NCBI RefSeq assembly: GCF_037890695.1
Contig: NZ_CP149571.1
Coordinates: 2,758,001 to 2,822,000, forward strand
Source of the DNA: Aeromonas jandaei
GTDB taxonomy: Bacteria; Pseudomonadota; Gammaproteobacteria; Enterobacterales; Aeromonadaceae
Reading direction: 5' to 3'
Length of the DNA: 64,000 nucleotides
The notes below the pieces were generated by a model. The model ran no database searches. It worked only from the letters and a program-made list of their open reading frames with translations, and was not told the DNA's origin. Made by a program: the position numbers and the translations under genes. Positions 11,401-20,307 of the stretch are shown here, piece after piece (the first letter of the stretch is position 1; each line of letters begins with the position of its first letter).

Positions 11401-13124
11401 GGCTGCTTAAAAAAACCTTGCCCGATGGCCGTGAAATCCAGTTCAGCTATGACCAGTACGGTCAGTTGACCCAGGTGGATGATGGCGCCTGGCCACTCAC
11501 CTTTGAATACAATGCAGCAGGCAATCTGCTGGCCGAGCATCAGGGTTGGGCTTCCAGCTATTTCAAGCATGATGCCATGGGGCGGTTGGCCCACTGGCAG
11601 CTGCCTGATGGCAACAAGCTGGCTTACCACTACCTCAATGGCGAGCTAAGCGGGATTGATCTGAACGGCGCCGAGCTGACTCGCCACCAGATGGTTAGTG
11701 GATTAGAGATGCGCCGCAGCCAGGGGGCGCTGACCCAACAATACGAATATGACGAGCAAGGGCGCCTGACGGCGCTGCGGCTGCAACGGGGCAAACAGGT
11801 CGCCCGTGAACGGCGCTATGGCTACGACCGCACCGGCAATCTGCTGCAGATCAATGACAGCGTGCAAGGGGAGCAACACTACCGCTACGACCCGCTGGAC
11901 CGCTTGCTGGAGGTGCGTGGTGAACTGACCGAGCGGTTCCTGCACGATCCGGCGGGCAACCTGTTGAGCCAGACGCTGGGTGGTAAGTTTGAGGGGGCGC
12001 GTACCCAGGGTAACCGGCTGCTGTTGAGTGGCGATCGCCATTTTGAGTATGACGAATTTGGCCGACTGGCGATCGAGAGCCGCGGCAAAGGCCAGTCACT
12101 GGTTACCCGTTATCACTATGACTGCCAGCATCAGTTGGTCAGGGCTGAACTGCCGGATGGCACCACGGCCAATTATGACTATGACGCCTTTGGCCGCCGC
12201 ATTCGCAAGACGGTGAGTAGAGCAAACTGCGAGCAGGTCACCGAATTCGTGTGGCAAGCCAATAACCTGATTGCCGAAAGCAGTTATCAGCTTGGTAATG
12301 ATAAACGTCGTACCGACGAGCAATACCGCAGCTTTATTTATGAACCGGGCAGCTTCAAGCCATTGGTGCAGCTGGAAGGGGAAGGGACGGATACCGAGGT
12401 ATTCCATTATCAACTTGACCACCTAGGTACCCCGCTGGCGCTGACCCGCGACAATGGGGCGACCGCCTGGCAGGTGCGCTATCGCGCCTATGGCAATGTG
12501 TGGCGGGAAGAGATAACGGAAGTAGCGACGCCGCTGCGTTTTCAAGGGCAATATTTTGATGCCGAGACCGGCCTTCACTACAACCGGCACCGTTACTACC
12601 AGCCTGAAACGGGTAGATTTATCACACCCGACCCGATAGGCTTGGCAGGCGGGCTGAACAACTACCAGTATGCCCCCAACCCGATTGGTTGGGTGGATCC
12701 GCTGGGGTTAAGCAATGTGCCGGGGCAATGTCCGGATGCCGATAATCGCATTGGTAAGGTATGGGATGTAGGTAGCTATTCGGACCAGAGATCTTCAGTC
12801 ATAGGACAAAATTTAGGATTGGATGCTCATCATGTCGGTCAAAAAGCGATCATGAAAGACTTGATAGAAGGTTATGATCCTAAGACTGCGCCATCTATTT
12901 TAGTGCCAAAGGTGGGGCATACAGTAGCCAAGGAAAATGTTGGGGTCGTATCTAGAAGCATGAATAACTCGACTACAGGAAAGCCATTTGACTCAGCAAG
13001 GGATGTCGTGGCGAGAGATATTAAAGAGTTACGTCGGGTATATCCAGACGTTCCTAATGATCAGCTTCGCAAACTTATTGAGCTGAATAAATCCATGTAC
13101 ATTGAAATTAGATTTAAAAAATAG
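8400..13124 (+). CDS. rhs: Rhs-family T6SS effector with variable C-terminal toxin tip
   Basis: A 1574-residue polymorphic toxin. Residues 1 to about 410 form a non-PAAR N-terminal region with Gly/Ala-rich hydrophobic stretches (near 180-200 and 285-310) that could contact membrane or adaptor. A conserved entry segment (CPVSMVTGEELLALEDAHLP) precedes many YD repeats (GRETRYSYN, YDERGRQI), which in known Rhs proteins build a cocoon around the toxin. The core ends with PDPIGLAGG and D1433PLGL1437, the aspartyl self-cleavage signature. The 137-residue tip that follows shares nothing with the core, is visibly AT-richer, and carries A1476-H1477-H1478 and a later GHT, reminiscent of HNH/Endo VII-type His-His nuclease toxins; that assignment is inference. 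The gene overlaps the DUF4123 gene and is followed by a small candidate immunity gene. Confidence 0.93.
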   Translation: MSNAGQAVFTQVIADYRNALTEYRKDAESFFLGDMLGMDMEQTIKVGDKTIKASSSSKKAQSVVTQCPLSGTLRLVHMFESVRFIPIGNTPYLVESGKMEKGTFIPVKEERKGALDAKGVAEIGSLKPGQSYRVTFYPNVKKSDFDGLFSSYQTVQADLAAWLEREWASTHQPAWVNYQRNGGGGVAVAAGVLRGIGGALASVWDDLTGLYDLLADPMGNAEKLLKFGVNAADVAQAGAEKIESAMLVLQDEALIYLYVNALVSWLKMLPPDELVEFGTQAVVTVLFDVLVGIVLTGGAGIAVRYSAKVATTMTRAVKQQARMAKLAATLIAMSKKHNLVAHIDVAKPVLVTGVAPLNPLKKADLKLIDREAPTLVENATAESRRHKSRTTIEQVGSTPDSSSPSTNAAGHASQTEAKTCKNNCPVSMVTGEELLALEDAHLPGMLPFTFGRLYRTSAVERSCGMGAGWSHALAHRLERHGDSLTWWDQESLAIELPMPSATRPMITNQLSEAAVYLGDEPDEVIVAKAGSPFLHFTWHGKTGRLTAMSDLYGNRLTIRADEQGRPCWIENEGGLALRIVYQKAYLTAVELQHFDGINWQSEATLQRYYYDDAGHLVVAENGAGECERYRYRPDGVILERRLAGGAGFFWEWEREGKLARAVRHWSDVARFDVSYTWDDDKGEVTVSNADGSQEVYQHDSNARLIRQQDPDGAVSEFVYNDKGQKVLARDALGGETRYHYDEAGLLECEIAPDGSQTAYHYWDGRVRKVVQGDREWRFERNEQGDVIARRDPLGRETRYSYNAQGKLSTVVQPDGSRIELGWNRLGQLIEEKGANGGVTRWRYDERGRQIVRRDPRGAITRYEWNAADRLQAVHLPGGGIRRFEYNAYGKVTAEWDELGRETRYEYHPGLHLVSRRINPDGSELKYRYDNAKLFLSEIENEHGEQHRIHYFPNGLVARETGFDGRTTAYRYDLNGHLSEKVEFGKQETELVTRYERDSMGRLLKKTLPDGREIQFSYDQYGQLTQVDDGAWPLTFEYNAAGNLLAEHQGWASSYFKHDAMGRLAHWQLPDGNKLAYHYLNGELSGIDLNGAELTRHQMVSGLEMRRSQGALTQQYEYDEQGRLTALRLQRGKQVARERRYGYDRTGNLLQINDSVQGEQHYRYDPLDRLLEVRGELTERFLHDPAGNLLSQTLGGKFEGARTQGNRLLLSGDRHFEYDEFGRLAIESRGKGQSLVTRYHYDCQHQLVRAELPDGTTANYDYDAFGRRIRKTVSRANCEQVTEFVWQANNLIAESSYQLGNDKRRTDEQYRSFIYEPGSFKPLVQLEGEGTDTEVFHYQLDHLGTPLALTRDNGATAWQVRYRAYGNVWREEITEVATPLRFQGQYFDAETGLHYNRHRYYQPETGRFITPDPIGLAGGLNNYQYAPNPIGWVDPLGLSNVPGQCPDADNRIGKVWDVGSYSDQRSSVIGQNLGLDAHHVGQKAIMKDLIEGYDPKTAPSILVPKVGHTVAKENVGVVSRSMNNSTTGKPFDSARDVVARDIKELRRVYPDVPNDQLRKLIELNKSMYIEIRFKK

Positions 13125-13135
13125 GGTGAATAATC

Positions 13136-13486
13136 ATGGGGAATGATAAGGCAGTTGTTGATGCAATTTTCGAAGAGTTGTTTTTTGACAATTTACCTAG
13201 ATATAAAAAATTATTGAGTGCAAAGTCATCTACGGGTTGCGATGCTTATCATAAAGCGAGCGATATAATCTCAAAACTAGACGATGAAGAAAGGGATGCT
13301 ATTTTTTCTTTTTTCAAGTTGGTAATTGCAGATACCGCGTCTGTTATTTTTGGTACAGTGGATGGGTCTCATTTCCCTAACGGTATTGTTGATGAGTTCA
13401 AATTGTTTTATGGAAAGGATGAAATTCAGGGTTGTTTGCAAGATTATTTTATCTCTCAAGCCGAAGCGGTTGGTACATATAAGTAA
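13136..13486 (+). CDS. Candidate immunity protein for the Rhs tip
   Basis: A 116-residue acidic, probably cytosolic protein with no signal peptide or membrane segment, starting 11 bases after the rhs stop. I do not recognise its family. Position, small size and low GC (much lower than flanking genes, with many AT-ending codons) match immunity genes that travel with an Rhs C-terminal tip. Its composition is mainly helical (AIFEELFFDNLPRYKKLL, DDEERDAIFSFFKLVIADTA). No strong Shine-Dalgarno is seen; GGGTGA lies 8-13 bases upstream, so it may depend on coupling to rhs. The function is inferred from context only. Confidence 0.7.
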   Translation: MGNDKAVVDAIFEELFFDNLPRYKKLLSAKSSTGCDAYHKASDIISKLDDEERDAIFSFFKLVIADTASVIFGTVDGSHFPNGIVDEFKLFYGKDEIQGCLQDYFISQAEAVGTYK

Positions 13487-13642
13487 CACTCATGGAATAG
13501 ATGACATAACATCACTCACGGCTGAGATTTGATGCTAGATTAGAATTGTGATATGGATAAAATCTGTATAGGTGTCCTTATAGTGGGACACTGGATTGAA
13601 TTTTTATTAATTCATCTAGCCCTCTTCAATATGTAGATGTCT

Positions 13643-13680
13643 AAAGGTCAGGATAGCGTAATGTCCTGACCTTTTTATTT
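13643..13680 (+). terminator. Intrinsic terminator after the toxin-immunity pair
   Basis: Perfect 11-bp stem AAAGGTCAGGA / TCCTGACCTTT with a 10-base loop, followed by TTTTTATTT. It closes the vgrG-rhs-immunity transcript and separates it from the displaced Rhs fragment. Confidence 0.9.
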
Positions 13681-13693
13681 GTTTACTTCCTTT

Positions 13694-14600
13694 CTACGGC
13701 AAGGTGACGGCCGAGTGGGATGAGCTGGGCCGCGAGACCCGCTACGAATATCATCCCTGCCTACATCAGGTGAGTTGCCGCATCAACCCCGATGGCAGTG
13801 AGCTCACGTATCGTTACGACAATGCCAAGCTCTTCTTGAGCGAGATTGAGAACGAGCATGGCGAGCAGCACCGCATTCACTACTTCCCCAATGGCCTGGT
13901 CGCGCGGGAAACCGGCTTTGATGGTCGCACCACCGCTTACCGCTACGACCTCAACGGTCATTTGAGCGAGAAGGTCGAGTTCGGCAAGCAGGAGACCGAG
14001 CTGGTCACCCGTTATGAGCGAGACTCCATGGGACGGCTGCTTAAAAAAACCTTGTCCGATGGCCGTGAAATCCAGTTCAGCTCTGACCAGTACGGTCAGT
14101 TGACCCAGGTGGATGATGGCGCCTGGCCACTCACCTTTGAATACGATGCAGCAGGCAATCTGCTGGCCGAGCATCAGGGTTGGGCTTCCAGCTATTTCAA
14201 GCATGATGCCATGGGGCGGTTGGCCCACTGGCAGCTGCCTGATGGCAACAAGCTGGCTTACCACTATCTGAATGGGGAGCTAAGCGGGATTGATCTGAAC
14301 GGCGCCGAGCTGACTCGCCACCAGATGGTGGGTGGATTGGAGATGCGCCGCAGCCAGGGGGCGCTGACCCAGCAATACGAATATGACGAGCAAGGGCGCC
14401 TGATTGCGCTGCGGCTGCAACGGGGCAAACAGGTCGCCCGTGAACGGCGCTATGGCTACGACCGCACCGGCAATCTGCTGCAGATTAATGACAGCGTGCA
14501 AGGGGAGCCGCACTACCGCTGGAGGTGCGTGGTGAACTGACCGAGCGGTTCCTGCATGATCCGGCGGGCAACCAATTGAGCCAAAAATTGGGTTGTCAGT
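13694..14600 (+). pseudogene. Displaced partial copy of the Rhs core
   Basis: From 13694 the sequence repeats 11060-11885 of the intact rhs gene almost exactly (constant offset 2634), covering YD repeats from VTAEWDELGRETRYEYHP onward. At about 14520 a 22-base segment of the parent (11888-11909) is missing, which shifts the frame; similarity then continues faintly to about 14600 before unrelated sequence. It has no Rhs N-terminus, no DPxGL end and no toxin tip. It lies directly downstream of the immunity gene terminator, the arrangement expected when a new tip-immunity cassette is inserted into an older rhs gene. A 278-codon reading frame (13704-14540) is open but has no ribosome-binding site that I can see. 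Confidence 0.9.
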
Positions 14601-14775
14601 ACTTCTGTGAAGACTGTCTGGTTGATGCGACAGGGCGGTTAGCGAAGAAGTTGTAGGCAAGCCGATGGCGATGGGCGGCGTGCTCGGGTATAGTCCTGCG
14701 CCAGTTGCGTTATCCAGTTCAGCTGACCCGCGGATATCCAGATAGTGGTGCGGGTTGGCCAGTGTGAGGTGTGTT

Positions 14776-15378
14776 ATGAAATTCAGTCCCCTGCTCGACG
14801 AGATGATGAAAGCCCTACAGGTACTGCCAGGGGTAGGGCCCAAATCGGCACAGCGGATGGCCTTTACCCTGCTTGAGCGCGAGCGCAGCGGTGGCTTGCG
14901 GTTGGCCCAGCTGCTCTCCCGCGCCCTGACCGAGATTGGCCACTGCAGCCACTGCCGCACCTTTACCGAGAACGATCGCTGCGATATTTGCGCCAATCCC
15001 AAGCGGGAAGAGAACGGTCTGCTCTGCGTGGTGGAGAGCCCAGCGGACGTGGCCGCCATCGAGCAGACCGGCCAGTTTTCCGGTCGCTACTTCGTGTTGA
15101 TGGGCCATCTGTCGCCGCTGGACGGCATCGGTCCGGAGGAGCTGGGGCTCGATATTCTGGAGCGTCGCCTGAAAGATGAGGCGATCAGCGAACTGATCCT
15201 CGCCACCAACCCCACCATCGAGGGGGATGCCACCGCCTGGTATATCGCCGATATGGCCCGTGCTGCAGGGGTGGAGGTGAGCCGCATCGCCCACGGGGTG
15301 CCGGTGGGGGGCGAGCTGGAGCTGGTGGATGGCACCACGCTCTCCCACTCCCTGATGGGGCGTCAGCGCCTCAAATAA
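14776..15378 (+). CDS. recR: Recombination mediator protein RecR
   Basis: RecR acts with RecF and RecO to load RecA on SSB-coated gapped DNA. The 200-residue protein starts [20 protein letters not shown] with the helix-hairpin-helix [15 protein letters not shown], then the zinc cysteines C57, C60, C69 and C72 ([16 protein letters not shown]), then a Toprim domain ([27 protein letters not shown]). Length and Cys positions match E. coli. ATG 14776 is chosen over an in-frame TTG at 14755; GAGG lies nearby upstream. In many relatives recR follows dnaX-ybaB; here the Rhs remnant lies immediately upstream. Confidence 0.96.
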   Translation: MKFSPLLDEMMKALQVLPGVGPKSAQRMAFTLLERERSGGLRLAQLLSRALTEIGHCSHCRTFTENDRCDICANPKREENGLLCVVESPADVAAIEQTGQFSGRYFVLMGHLSPLDGIGPEELGLDILERRLKDEAISELILATNPTIEGDATAWYIADMARAAGVEVSRIAHGVPVGGELELVDGTTLSHSLMGRQRLK

Positions 15379-15440
15379 GGTGCTGGATAGGATTGTGCCA
15401 TTACGGCCTGATCAGAAAATCGGCAGTTGAATGGAAAAAG

Positions 15441-15472
15441 GGGGCGAATGAGCAGGATTGCACATTCGCCCT
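15441..15472 (+). terminator. Hairpin between recR and htpG
   Basis: GGGCGAATG and CATTCGCCC form a perfect 9-bp stem with a 12-base loop. The T-run is poor (CTCTTGATAT), so it may be a weak recR terminator or an mRNA-stabilising hairpin. It abuts the htpG promoter -35 element. Confidence 0.5.
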
Positions 15473-15500
15473 CTTGATATTTGGATCGCTGTCCCCATCT
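15473..15500 (+). promoter_or_regulatory. Sigma-32 heat-shock promoter of htpG
   Basis: CTTGATA (15473-15479), a 13-base spacer, then CCCCATCT (15493-15500) closely match the sigma-32 consensus (CTTGAAA, about 13-15 bases, CCCCATNT). It lies 43 bases before the htpG start codon. Confidence 0.88.
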
Positions 15501-15543
15501 AGGTTGGGCGTATGTTCAACCCGATGTTTCTGAGGATTGGTCC

Positions 15544-17457
15544 ATGACCCAAAGTGTTCATGCCGAAACCCACGGCTTTCAAACTGAAGTCAAACAACTG
15601 CTGAGCCTGATGGCTCACAGCCTCTACTCCAACAAAGAAGTATTCCTGCGCGAGCTGATCTCCAACGCCTCCGATGCGGCGGACAAGCTGCGCTTCAAGG
15701 CGCTTTCCGATGCCTCTTTGTTCGAAAACGACGGCCAGTTGCGTGTGCGCCTGGTGGTGGACAAAGAGAAGCGTACCCTGACTATCTCCGATAACGGGAT
15801 CGGTATGACCCGAGATCAGGTGATCGAGCACCTGGGTACCATCGCCAAGTCCGGCACCGCAGAATTCTTCAAAAACCTCTCCGGCGATCAGGGACGTGAC
15901 TCCCAGCTGATCGGTCAGTTCGGGGTCGGTTTCTACTCCGCCTTTATTGTTGCCGACAAGGTGACCGTAGTTTCCCGCGCCGCCGGTACTGCTCCGGAGC
16001 AGGGCGTACAGTGGGAATCGGAAGGCGAAGGCTCCTTCACCGTGGCTGACGTGACCAAAGAGGGTCGCGGTACCGACGTTATCCTGCACCTGCGTGCTGA
16101 AGAGGACGAGTTCCTCGACGACTGGCGTCTGCGCTCAGTGGTGAGCAAATACTCCGACCACATCAGCGTGCCGGTGGAAATGTACAAAGAGGGTACGCCG
16201 GATCGCGAAGAGGATGGTGAAACCATCGTCGGCACCCCAGGCGAGTGGGAGCAGGTCAACCGCGCGACTGCACTGTGGACCCGCAACCCGAAAGATATCA
16301 AGGACGAGGAGTATCAGGAGTTCTACAAGCACGTTGCTCACGACTTTGAAGATCCGCTGCTCTGGGGTCACAACCGGGTGGAAGGGGCGCAGGAGTACAC
16401 CAGCCTGCTCTACGTGCCGGCCCGCGCACCGTTCGACCTCTACAACCGCGAGCAGAAGCACGGTCTGAAGCTCTACGTACAGCGCGTCTTCATCATGGAC
16501 GACGCCGAGCAGTTTATGCCGACCTACCTGCGCTTCGTCAAAGGGGTGCTGGACTCCAACGATCTGCCGCTCAACGTCAGCCGTGAGATCCTGCAGGACA
16601 ACAAGGTGACCGCCTCTCTGCGCAAGGCTTGCTCCAAGCGCGTCCTGACCATGCTCTCCAAGCTGGCGAAAGACGATGCCGAGAAGTATGCCAAGTTCTG
16701 GAGCGAGTTCGGTAACGTGCTCAAAGAGGGCCCGGCCGAGGATTACGCCAACCGCGAAGAGATCGCCAAACTGCTGCGCTTTGCCAGCACCGCTGGTGAA
16801 GGCGAAGCCCAGACCGTCTCTCTTGAGGATTACGTTGGCCGCATGAAGGAAGGTCAGCAGAAGATTTACTACATCACCGCCGATTCTTATGCCGCAGCCA
16901 AGAATAGCCCGCACCTCGAGATCTTCCGCAAGAAGGGTGTCGAAGTGCTGCTGATGTGGGAGCGCGTCGATGAGTGGCTGATGAGCCACCTGACCGAGTT
17001 CGACGGCAAGCAGCTTATCTCCGTCACCCGTGGCGAACTGGATCTCGGCGATCTGGAAGATGAAGCCTCCAAGCAGGCGCAGGAAGAGGCTGAAAAAGCC
17101 AACGCCGGTCTGGTTGAGCGGGTCAAGAAGAGCCTCGGTGAAGCGGTGAAAGAGGTGCGTGTCACCCACCGTCTGACCGACTCCCCCTCCTGCATCGTCA
17201 CCGACGCCTACGGCATGAGCACCCAGATGATCAAGCTGATGCGTGCGGCCGGTCAGCCGGTACCGGAGCAGAAGTACATTCTGGAGCTCAACCCCGACCA
17301 TGCGCTGGTGAAGAAGCTCGACACCATTCAGGATGAAGCGCTGTTTGGCGAGTGGGTCACCCTGCTGCACGAACAGGCCCAGCTGGCCGAACAGGGCGGG
17401 CTGAACGATCCGGCGAGCTTCGTCTCCCGCATCAACCGCCTGTTGCTGCAAGCCTAA
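15544..17457 (+). CDS. htpG: Molecular chaperone HtpG (Hsp90)
   Basis: Cytosolic Hsp90 chaperone of 637 residues. The N-terminal GHKL ATPase is plain: [52 protein letters not shown] middle domain contains [14 protein letters not shown], and a C-terminal dimerisation domain ends at LLLQA. The length fits bacterial HtpG (624 in E. coli). ATG 15544 begins [20 protein letters not shown], the usual N-terminus; an in-frame TTG at 15481 overlaps the promoter and is rejected. It is monocistronic, with a sigma-32 promoter upstream and a strong terminator downstream. Confidence 0.98.
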   Translation: MTQSVHAETHGFQTEVKQLLSLMAHSLYSNKEVFLRELISNASDAADKLRFKALSDASLFENDGQLRVRLVVDKEKRTLTISDNGIGMTRDQVIEHLGTIAKSGTAEFFKNLSGDQGRDSQLIGQFGVGFYSAFIVADKVTVVSRAAGTAPEQGVQWESEGEGSFTVADVTKEGRGTDVILHLRAEEDEFLDDWRLRSVVSKYSDHISVPVEMYKEGTPDREEDGETIVGTPGEWEQVNRATALWTRNPKDIKDEEYQEFYKHVAHDFEDPLLWGHNRVEGAQEYTSLLYVPARAPFDLYNREQKHGLKLYVQRVFIMDDAEQFMPTYLRFVKGVLDSNDLPLNVSREILQDNKVTASLRKACSKRVLTMLSKLAKDDAEKYAKFWSEFGNVLKEGPAEDYANREEIAKLLRFASTAGEGEAQTVSLEDYVGRMKEGQQKIYYITADSYAAAKNSPHLEIFRKKGVEVLLMWERVDEWLMSHLTEFDGKQLISVTRGELDLGDLEDEASKQAQEEAEKANAGLVERVKKSLGEAVKEVRVTHRLTDSPSCIVTDAYGMSTQMIKLMRAAGQPVPEQKYILELNPDHALVKKLDTIQDEALFGEWVTLLHEQAQLAEQGGLNDPASFVSRINRLLLQA

Positions 17458-17474
17458 GCCGCGACTCCGATAAC

Positions 17475-17506
17475 AAAAAGCCCACTGCATGCAGTGGGCT
17501 TTTTTG
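17475..17506 (+). terminator. Intrinsic terminator of htpG
   Basis: AAAAAGCCCACTGCATGCAGTGGGCTTTTTT forms a long near-perfect stem: AAAAAGCCCACTGCA pairs with TGCAGTGGGCTTTTT, ending in a T-run. Confidence 0.93.
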
Positions 17507-17562
17507 ATCCTGCCGTGTGAGAACGGCGAAACACAGTGGCAAGGGAGGCGGCCAGCACCTCT

Positions 17563-18384
17563 CTATTTGCGATATTCGTTGTTGTAGTTCTGGATGAGAC
17601 GGCGGGTCACTTCGTGCTGGGGATCGGCAAACACCTTGAGGGTCTTGCCGCGCTCCACCACGCGCCCTTCATGCATTACCAGCACCTCATCGCTGATATG
17701 GCTGACGATACCCAGATCGTTGGCCACCAGCACATAGCTCAGCCCCATGGTCTCCTGCATCTCCAGCAGCAGGTTGATGATCTGGGAGCGTACCGAGATA
17801 TCCAGGGTAGTGAGTGCTTCGTCGGCCACCACGATTTTGGGGTTGAGGATAAGCGCCCGGGCCAGTGCCACCCGCTGCTGCTGACCGGAGGAGAGCATCT
17901 GCGGGTAGAAGAGGGCGTGATCGGGCAGCATGCCAACCATGCGCAGGGTCTGCACCACCTTTTCACGGCGCTCCTCTTCGGTCATTTCGGTGTTGAGGCG
18001 CAGCGGCGTCTCCAGGATCTGGCCAACCCGGATCTTGCGGTTCAGCGAGGTATTGGGATCCTGAAAAATCATCCGCAGCAGCTTGCAGCGAGTCTGGTAA
18101 TCGCCATGCACCATCAGCTGGCCGTCGATGGCGATGTCACCGCTGGTGGGCTCAATCATCCCGGCCAGAATACGTGCCAGGGTGCTCTTGCCTGAGCCTG
18201 CTTCACCGACGATGGCCAGGGTCTGGCCCACTTCAAGATCAAACGAGAGGGGCTTGATTGCCTCCACCGCCTGACGACGGAACAGGCCGGTACGGTTCTG
18301 GTAGGTTTTGCTCAGGCCCCTCACTTGCAGCAGGGAGGGCTCAATCACATGCGCCTCTCTGGCGGGGGCGTTGCTGGTCATCAT
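17563..18384 (-). CDS. sapF: Peptide ABC transporter ATPase SapF
   Basis: One of the two cytoplasmic ATPases of the Sap transporter, linked in other bacteria to antimicrobial-peptide resistance and putrescine export. The 273-residue protein has Walker [10 protein letters not shown], signature [15 protein letters not shown] and Walker [10 protein letters not shown]. The start at 18384 overlaps the sapD stop (ATGA), with GGAG upstream; longer upstream extensions lie inside sapD and are rejected. It is the last gene of sapABCDF. A second ATG follows immediately, so the start could be one codon later. Confidence 0.93.
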   Translation of the reverse strand: MMTSNAPAREAHVIEPSLLQVRGLSKTYQNRTGLFRRQAVEAIKPLSFDLEVGQTLAIVGEAGSGKSTLARILAGMIEPTSGDIAIDGQLMVHGDYQTRCKLLRMIFQDPNTSLNRKIRVGQILETPLRLNTEMTEEERREKVVQTLRMVGMLPDHALFYPQMLSSGQQQRVALARALILNPKIVVADEALTTLDISVRSQIINLLLEMQETMGLSYVLVANDLGIVSHISDEVLVMHEGRVVERGKTLKVFADPQHEVTRRLIQNYNNEYRK

Positions 18385-19379
18385 TTTTTCGGCTCCTCCA
18401 TGTTCAGCGGGAAGTGGCAGCTGAACTGGTGTCCCTTCACCTTGTTCATCACCGGGGTCTGCACGCACTGCTTCTGGGCATAGGGGCAGCGCGGGCCGAG
18501 CCGGCAGCCGATAGGCAGATGCTGCAGCGGCGGGATGACGCCAGGCAGGGTTTCGAGGCGCGACTTGTGGCGCACCAGCTTGTCAAAGTCGGGGATCGAC
18601 TTGAGCAGAGCATCGGTATAGGGGTGATGCGGTGTCTCGAGGATCTGCTCGCGGGTGCCCACCTCCACCATCTGGCCACAGTACATCACGTTGATGGTAT
18701 CGGTCAGGTTGGCGATGGCGGCGATGTCGTTGCTGATGATCAGGATGGTGGTGTTGCCCAGCTTGTTCATCTTGTCCAGTAGCCGCAGGATCTGCGAATG
18801 GGTGGTGGACTCCATGGCGCTGGTAGGTTCGTCAGCCACCAGCAGGCGCGGCTGATTGGCAATCGCCATGGCGATCATCACTTTCTGGCACATGCCATCA
18901 GACAGCTCATGGGGATAGGCGCGCATCACCTTGCGGTGATCCTTGACCCCGACCCTGTGCAGCAGGGCAATCGCCCGCTTCTTGCGCCACTGGAAGCGCT
19001 GCCAGAACTGCCCCTCGAAGGAATCGGTCGGGATCGCCTCTTCCAGCTGGGTGCCAATCTCCTCGGAGGGGTCAAGACAGCTGATGGGATCCTGAAAGAT
19101 CATGGCGATCTCGCGGCCCATGATGCGGCGCCGCTCGCGGGGCGCCATGGTCAGCAGATCCATGTCATTGAAGCGCATCCGGTCGGCGCGCACTGTCCAG
19201 TTATCCTTTTCGATGCCGACGATCACTTTGGCGATCAGGCTCTTGCCCGAGCCGGATTCGCCGACCAGTCCGCGGATCTCCCCCTCGTTGAGGGTGAGGC
19301 TCACCTTGTCTACCGCCTTCACCTTGCCCTGCGGCGTGTCGATCTCGATGGTGAGATTGCGAATATCTAGCAACGGCAT
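18381..19379 (-). CDS. sapD: Peptide ABC transporter ATPase SapD
   Basis: Second ATPase of the Sap system, 332 residues (330 in E. coli). Walker [11 protein letters not shown]-loop [16 protein letters not shown] and Walker [12 protein letters not shown] are present. A C-terminal oligopeptide-ABC motif has clustered cysteines ([12 protein letters not shown]), typical of the Dpp/Opp/Sap ATPase family. The start codon shares one base with the sapC stop and the stop overlaps the sapF start, indicating coupled translation. Confidence 0.95.
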   Translation of the reverse strand: MPLLDIRNLTIEIDTPQGKVKAVDKVSLTLNEGEIRGLVGESGSGKSLIAKVIVGIEKDNWTVRADRMRFNDMDLLTMAPRERRRIMGREIAMIFQDPISCLDPSEEIGTQLEEAIPTDSFEGQFWQRFQWRKKRAIALLHRVGVKDHRKVMRAYPHELSDGMCQKVMIAMAIANQPRLLVADEPTSAMESTTHSQILRLLDKMNKLGNTTILIISNDIAAIANLTDTINVMYCGQMVEVGTREQILETPHHPYTDALLKSIPDFDKLVRHKSRLETLPGVIPPLQHLPIGCRLGPRCPYAQKQCVQTPVMNKVKGHQFSCHFPLNMEEPKK

Positions 19380-20272
19380 CAGTCATTCCCCTCTTTGAGT
19401 GCTTCGCGGATGCCCTCACCAACCAGGTTGGTCACCAGCACGCTGAACAGAATGGCGATGCCGGGCAGGGTGACGGTCCAGGGGGCGAGATAGATAAGAT
19501 CGCTCGAGTCAGCCAGCATGGCGCCCCACTCCGACTGGGGCGTCTGGGCGCCAAGGCCGAGAAAACCGACCGCGGAGATATCGAGGATGGCGGCCGAGAG
19601 GGTGCGGGTGGTCTGGGCCACCAGGGTCTCGACGATATTGGGCAAAATGGCCAGCCGCATGATCCGCAAGGGGGGCGAACCATCGAGTCGGCTGGCGATG
19701 ATGTACTCCTTCTGCATCTCGGCATGCACTGCGTTGTAGGTAGCCCGGATAAACGGCGGGATCAACGCTAGGGTGATGGCGATCAGGGTGTTGCCAAGGC
19801 CCGGGCCCATGATGGCAACCATGATGATGGCCATCAGCAGGGAGGGGATGGAGAGCAGGGTATCGAGCAGGTGGTGCAGCACGCTCGATTTGAGCCCCTT
19901 GCTCATGCCGCCAAGGATGCCGATGGCAGAACCGACCACCATGGCGATCACCACCACGATGAGGGCGCAGCCGAAGGTGAGCCGCGCGCCGACCACCAGC
20001 CGGGAGAGGATATCCCGTCCCAGATCGTCGGTGCCGAGGAAGAAGTCGATATTGCCGTTGTTGGCCCAGGAGGGGGCCAGCAGCAGATGCTCGGCGTGCT
20101 GCTCATCGATGCCGTAGGGCACCACCAGCGGGCCGAACAGGGTGATGATCAGCAGCAGCAAAAAGCCCCACAGTCCTGCCATGGCAAGCGGATTGCGGCT
20201 GTAGGAGGCCCACGTCTGCTCCAGCGGCGAGAGGATCTTGAGCTCGGGATAGATGTTCGATTTATCTTGCAT
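19379..20272 (-). CDS. sapC: Peptide ABC transporter permease SapC
   Basis: Inner-membrane permease of the Sap transporter, 297 residues (296 in E. coli). It starts [20 protein letters not shown], has an N-terminal membrane segment ([20 protein letters not shown]) and the binding-protein-dependent transport core with an EAA-like loop ([19 protein letters not shown]). It lies 35 bases downstream of sapB and overlaps sapD by one base. Confidence 0.95.
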   Translation of the reverse strand: MQDKSNIYPELKILSPLEQTWASYSRNPLAMAGLWGFLLLLIITLFGPLVVPYGIDEQHAEHLLLAPSWANNGNIDFFLGTDDLGRDILSRLVVGARLTFGCALIVVVIAMVVGSAIGILGGMSKGLKSSVLHHLLDTLLSIPSLLMAIIMVAIMGPGLGNTLIAITLALIPPFIRATYNAVHAEMQKEYIIASRLDGSPPLRIMRLAILPNIVETLVAQTTRTLSAAILDISAVGFLGLGAQTPQSEWGAMLADSSDLIYLAPWTVTLPGIAILFSVLVTNLVGEGIREALKEGND

Positions 20273-20307
20273 AGGGTACCTGGCTCCTGGTCACGCCATG
20301 AGCGCGT

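Noticed and set aside
13704..14540. The 278-codon Rhs fragment as a functional small Rhs protein
   Set aside because: No start region, no DPxGL end, no toxin tip and a frame-changing 22-base loss at its end.
13600..14776. Insertion sequence or transposase near the Rhs remnant
   Set aside because: No transposase frame or terminal inverted repeats seen; homology to rhs explains the segment.
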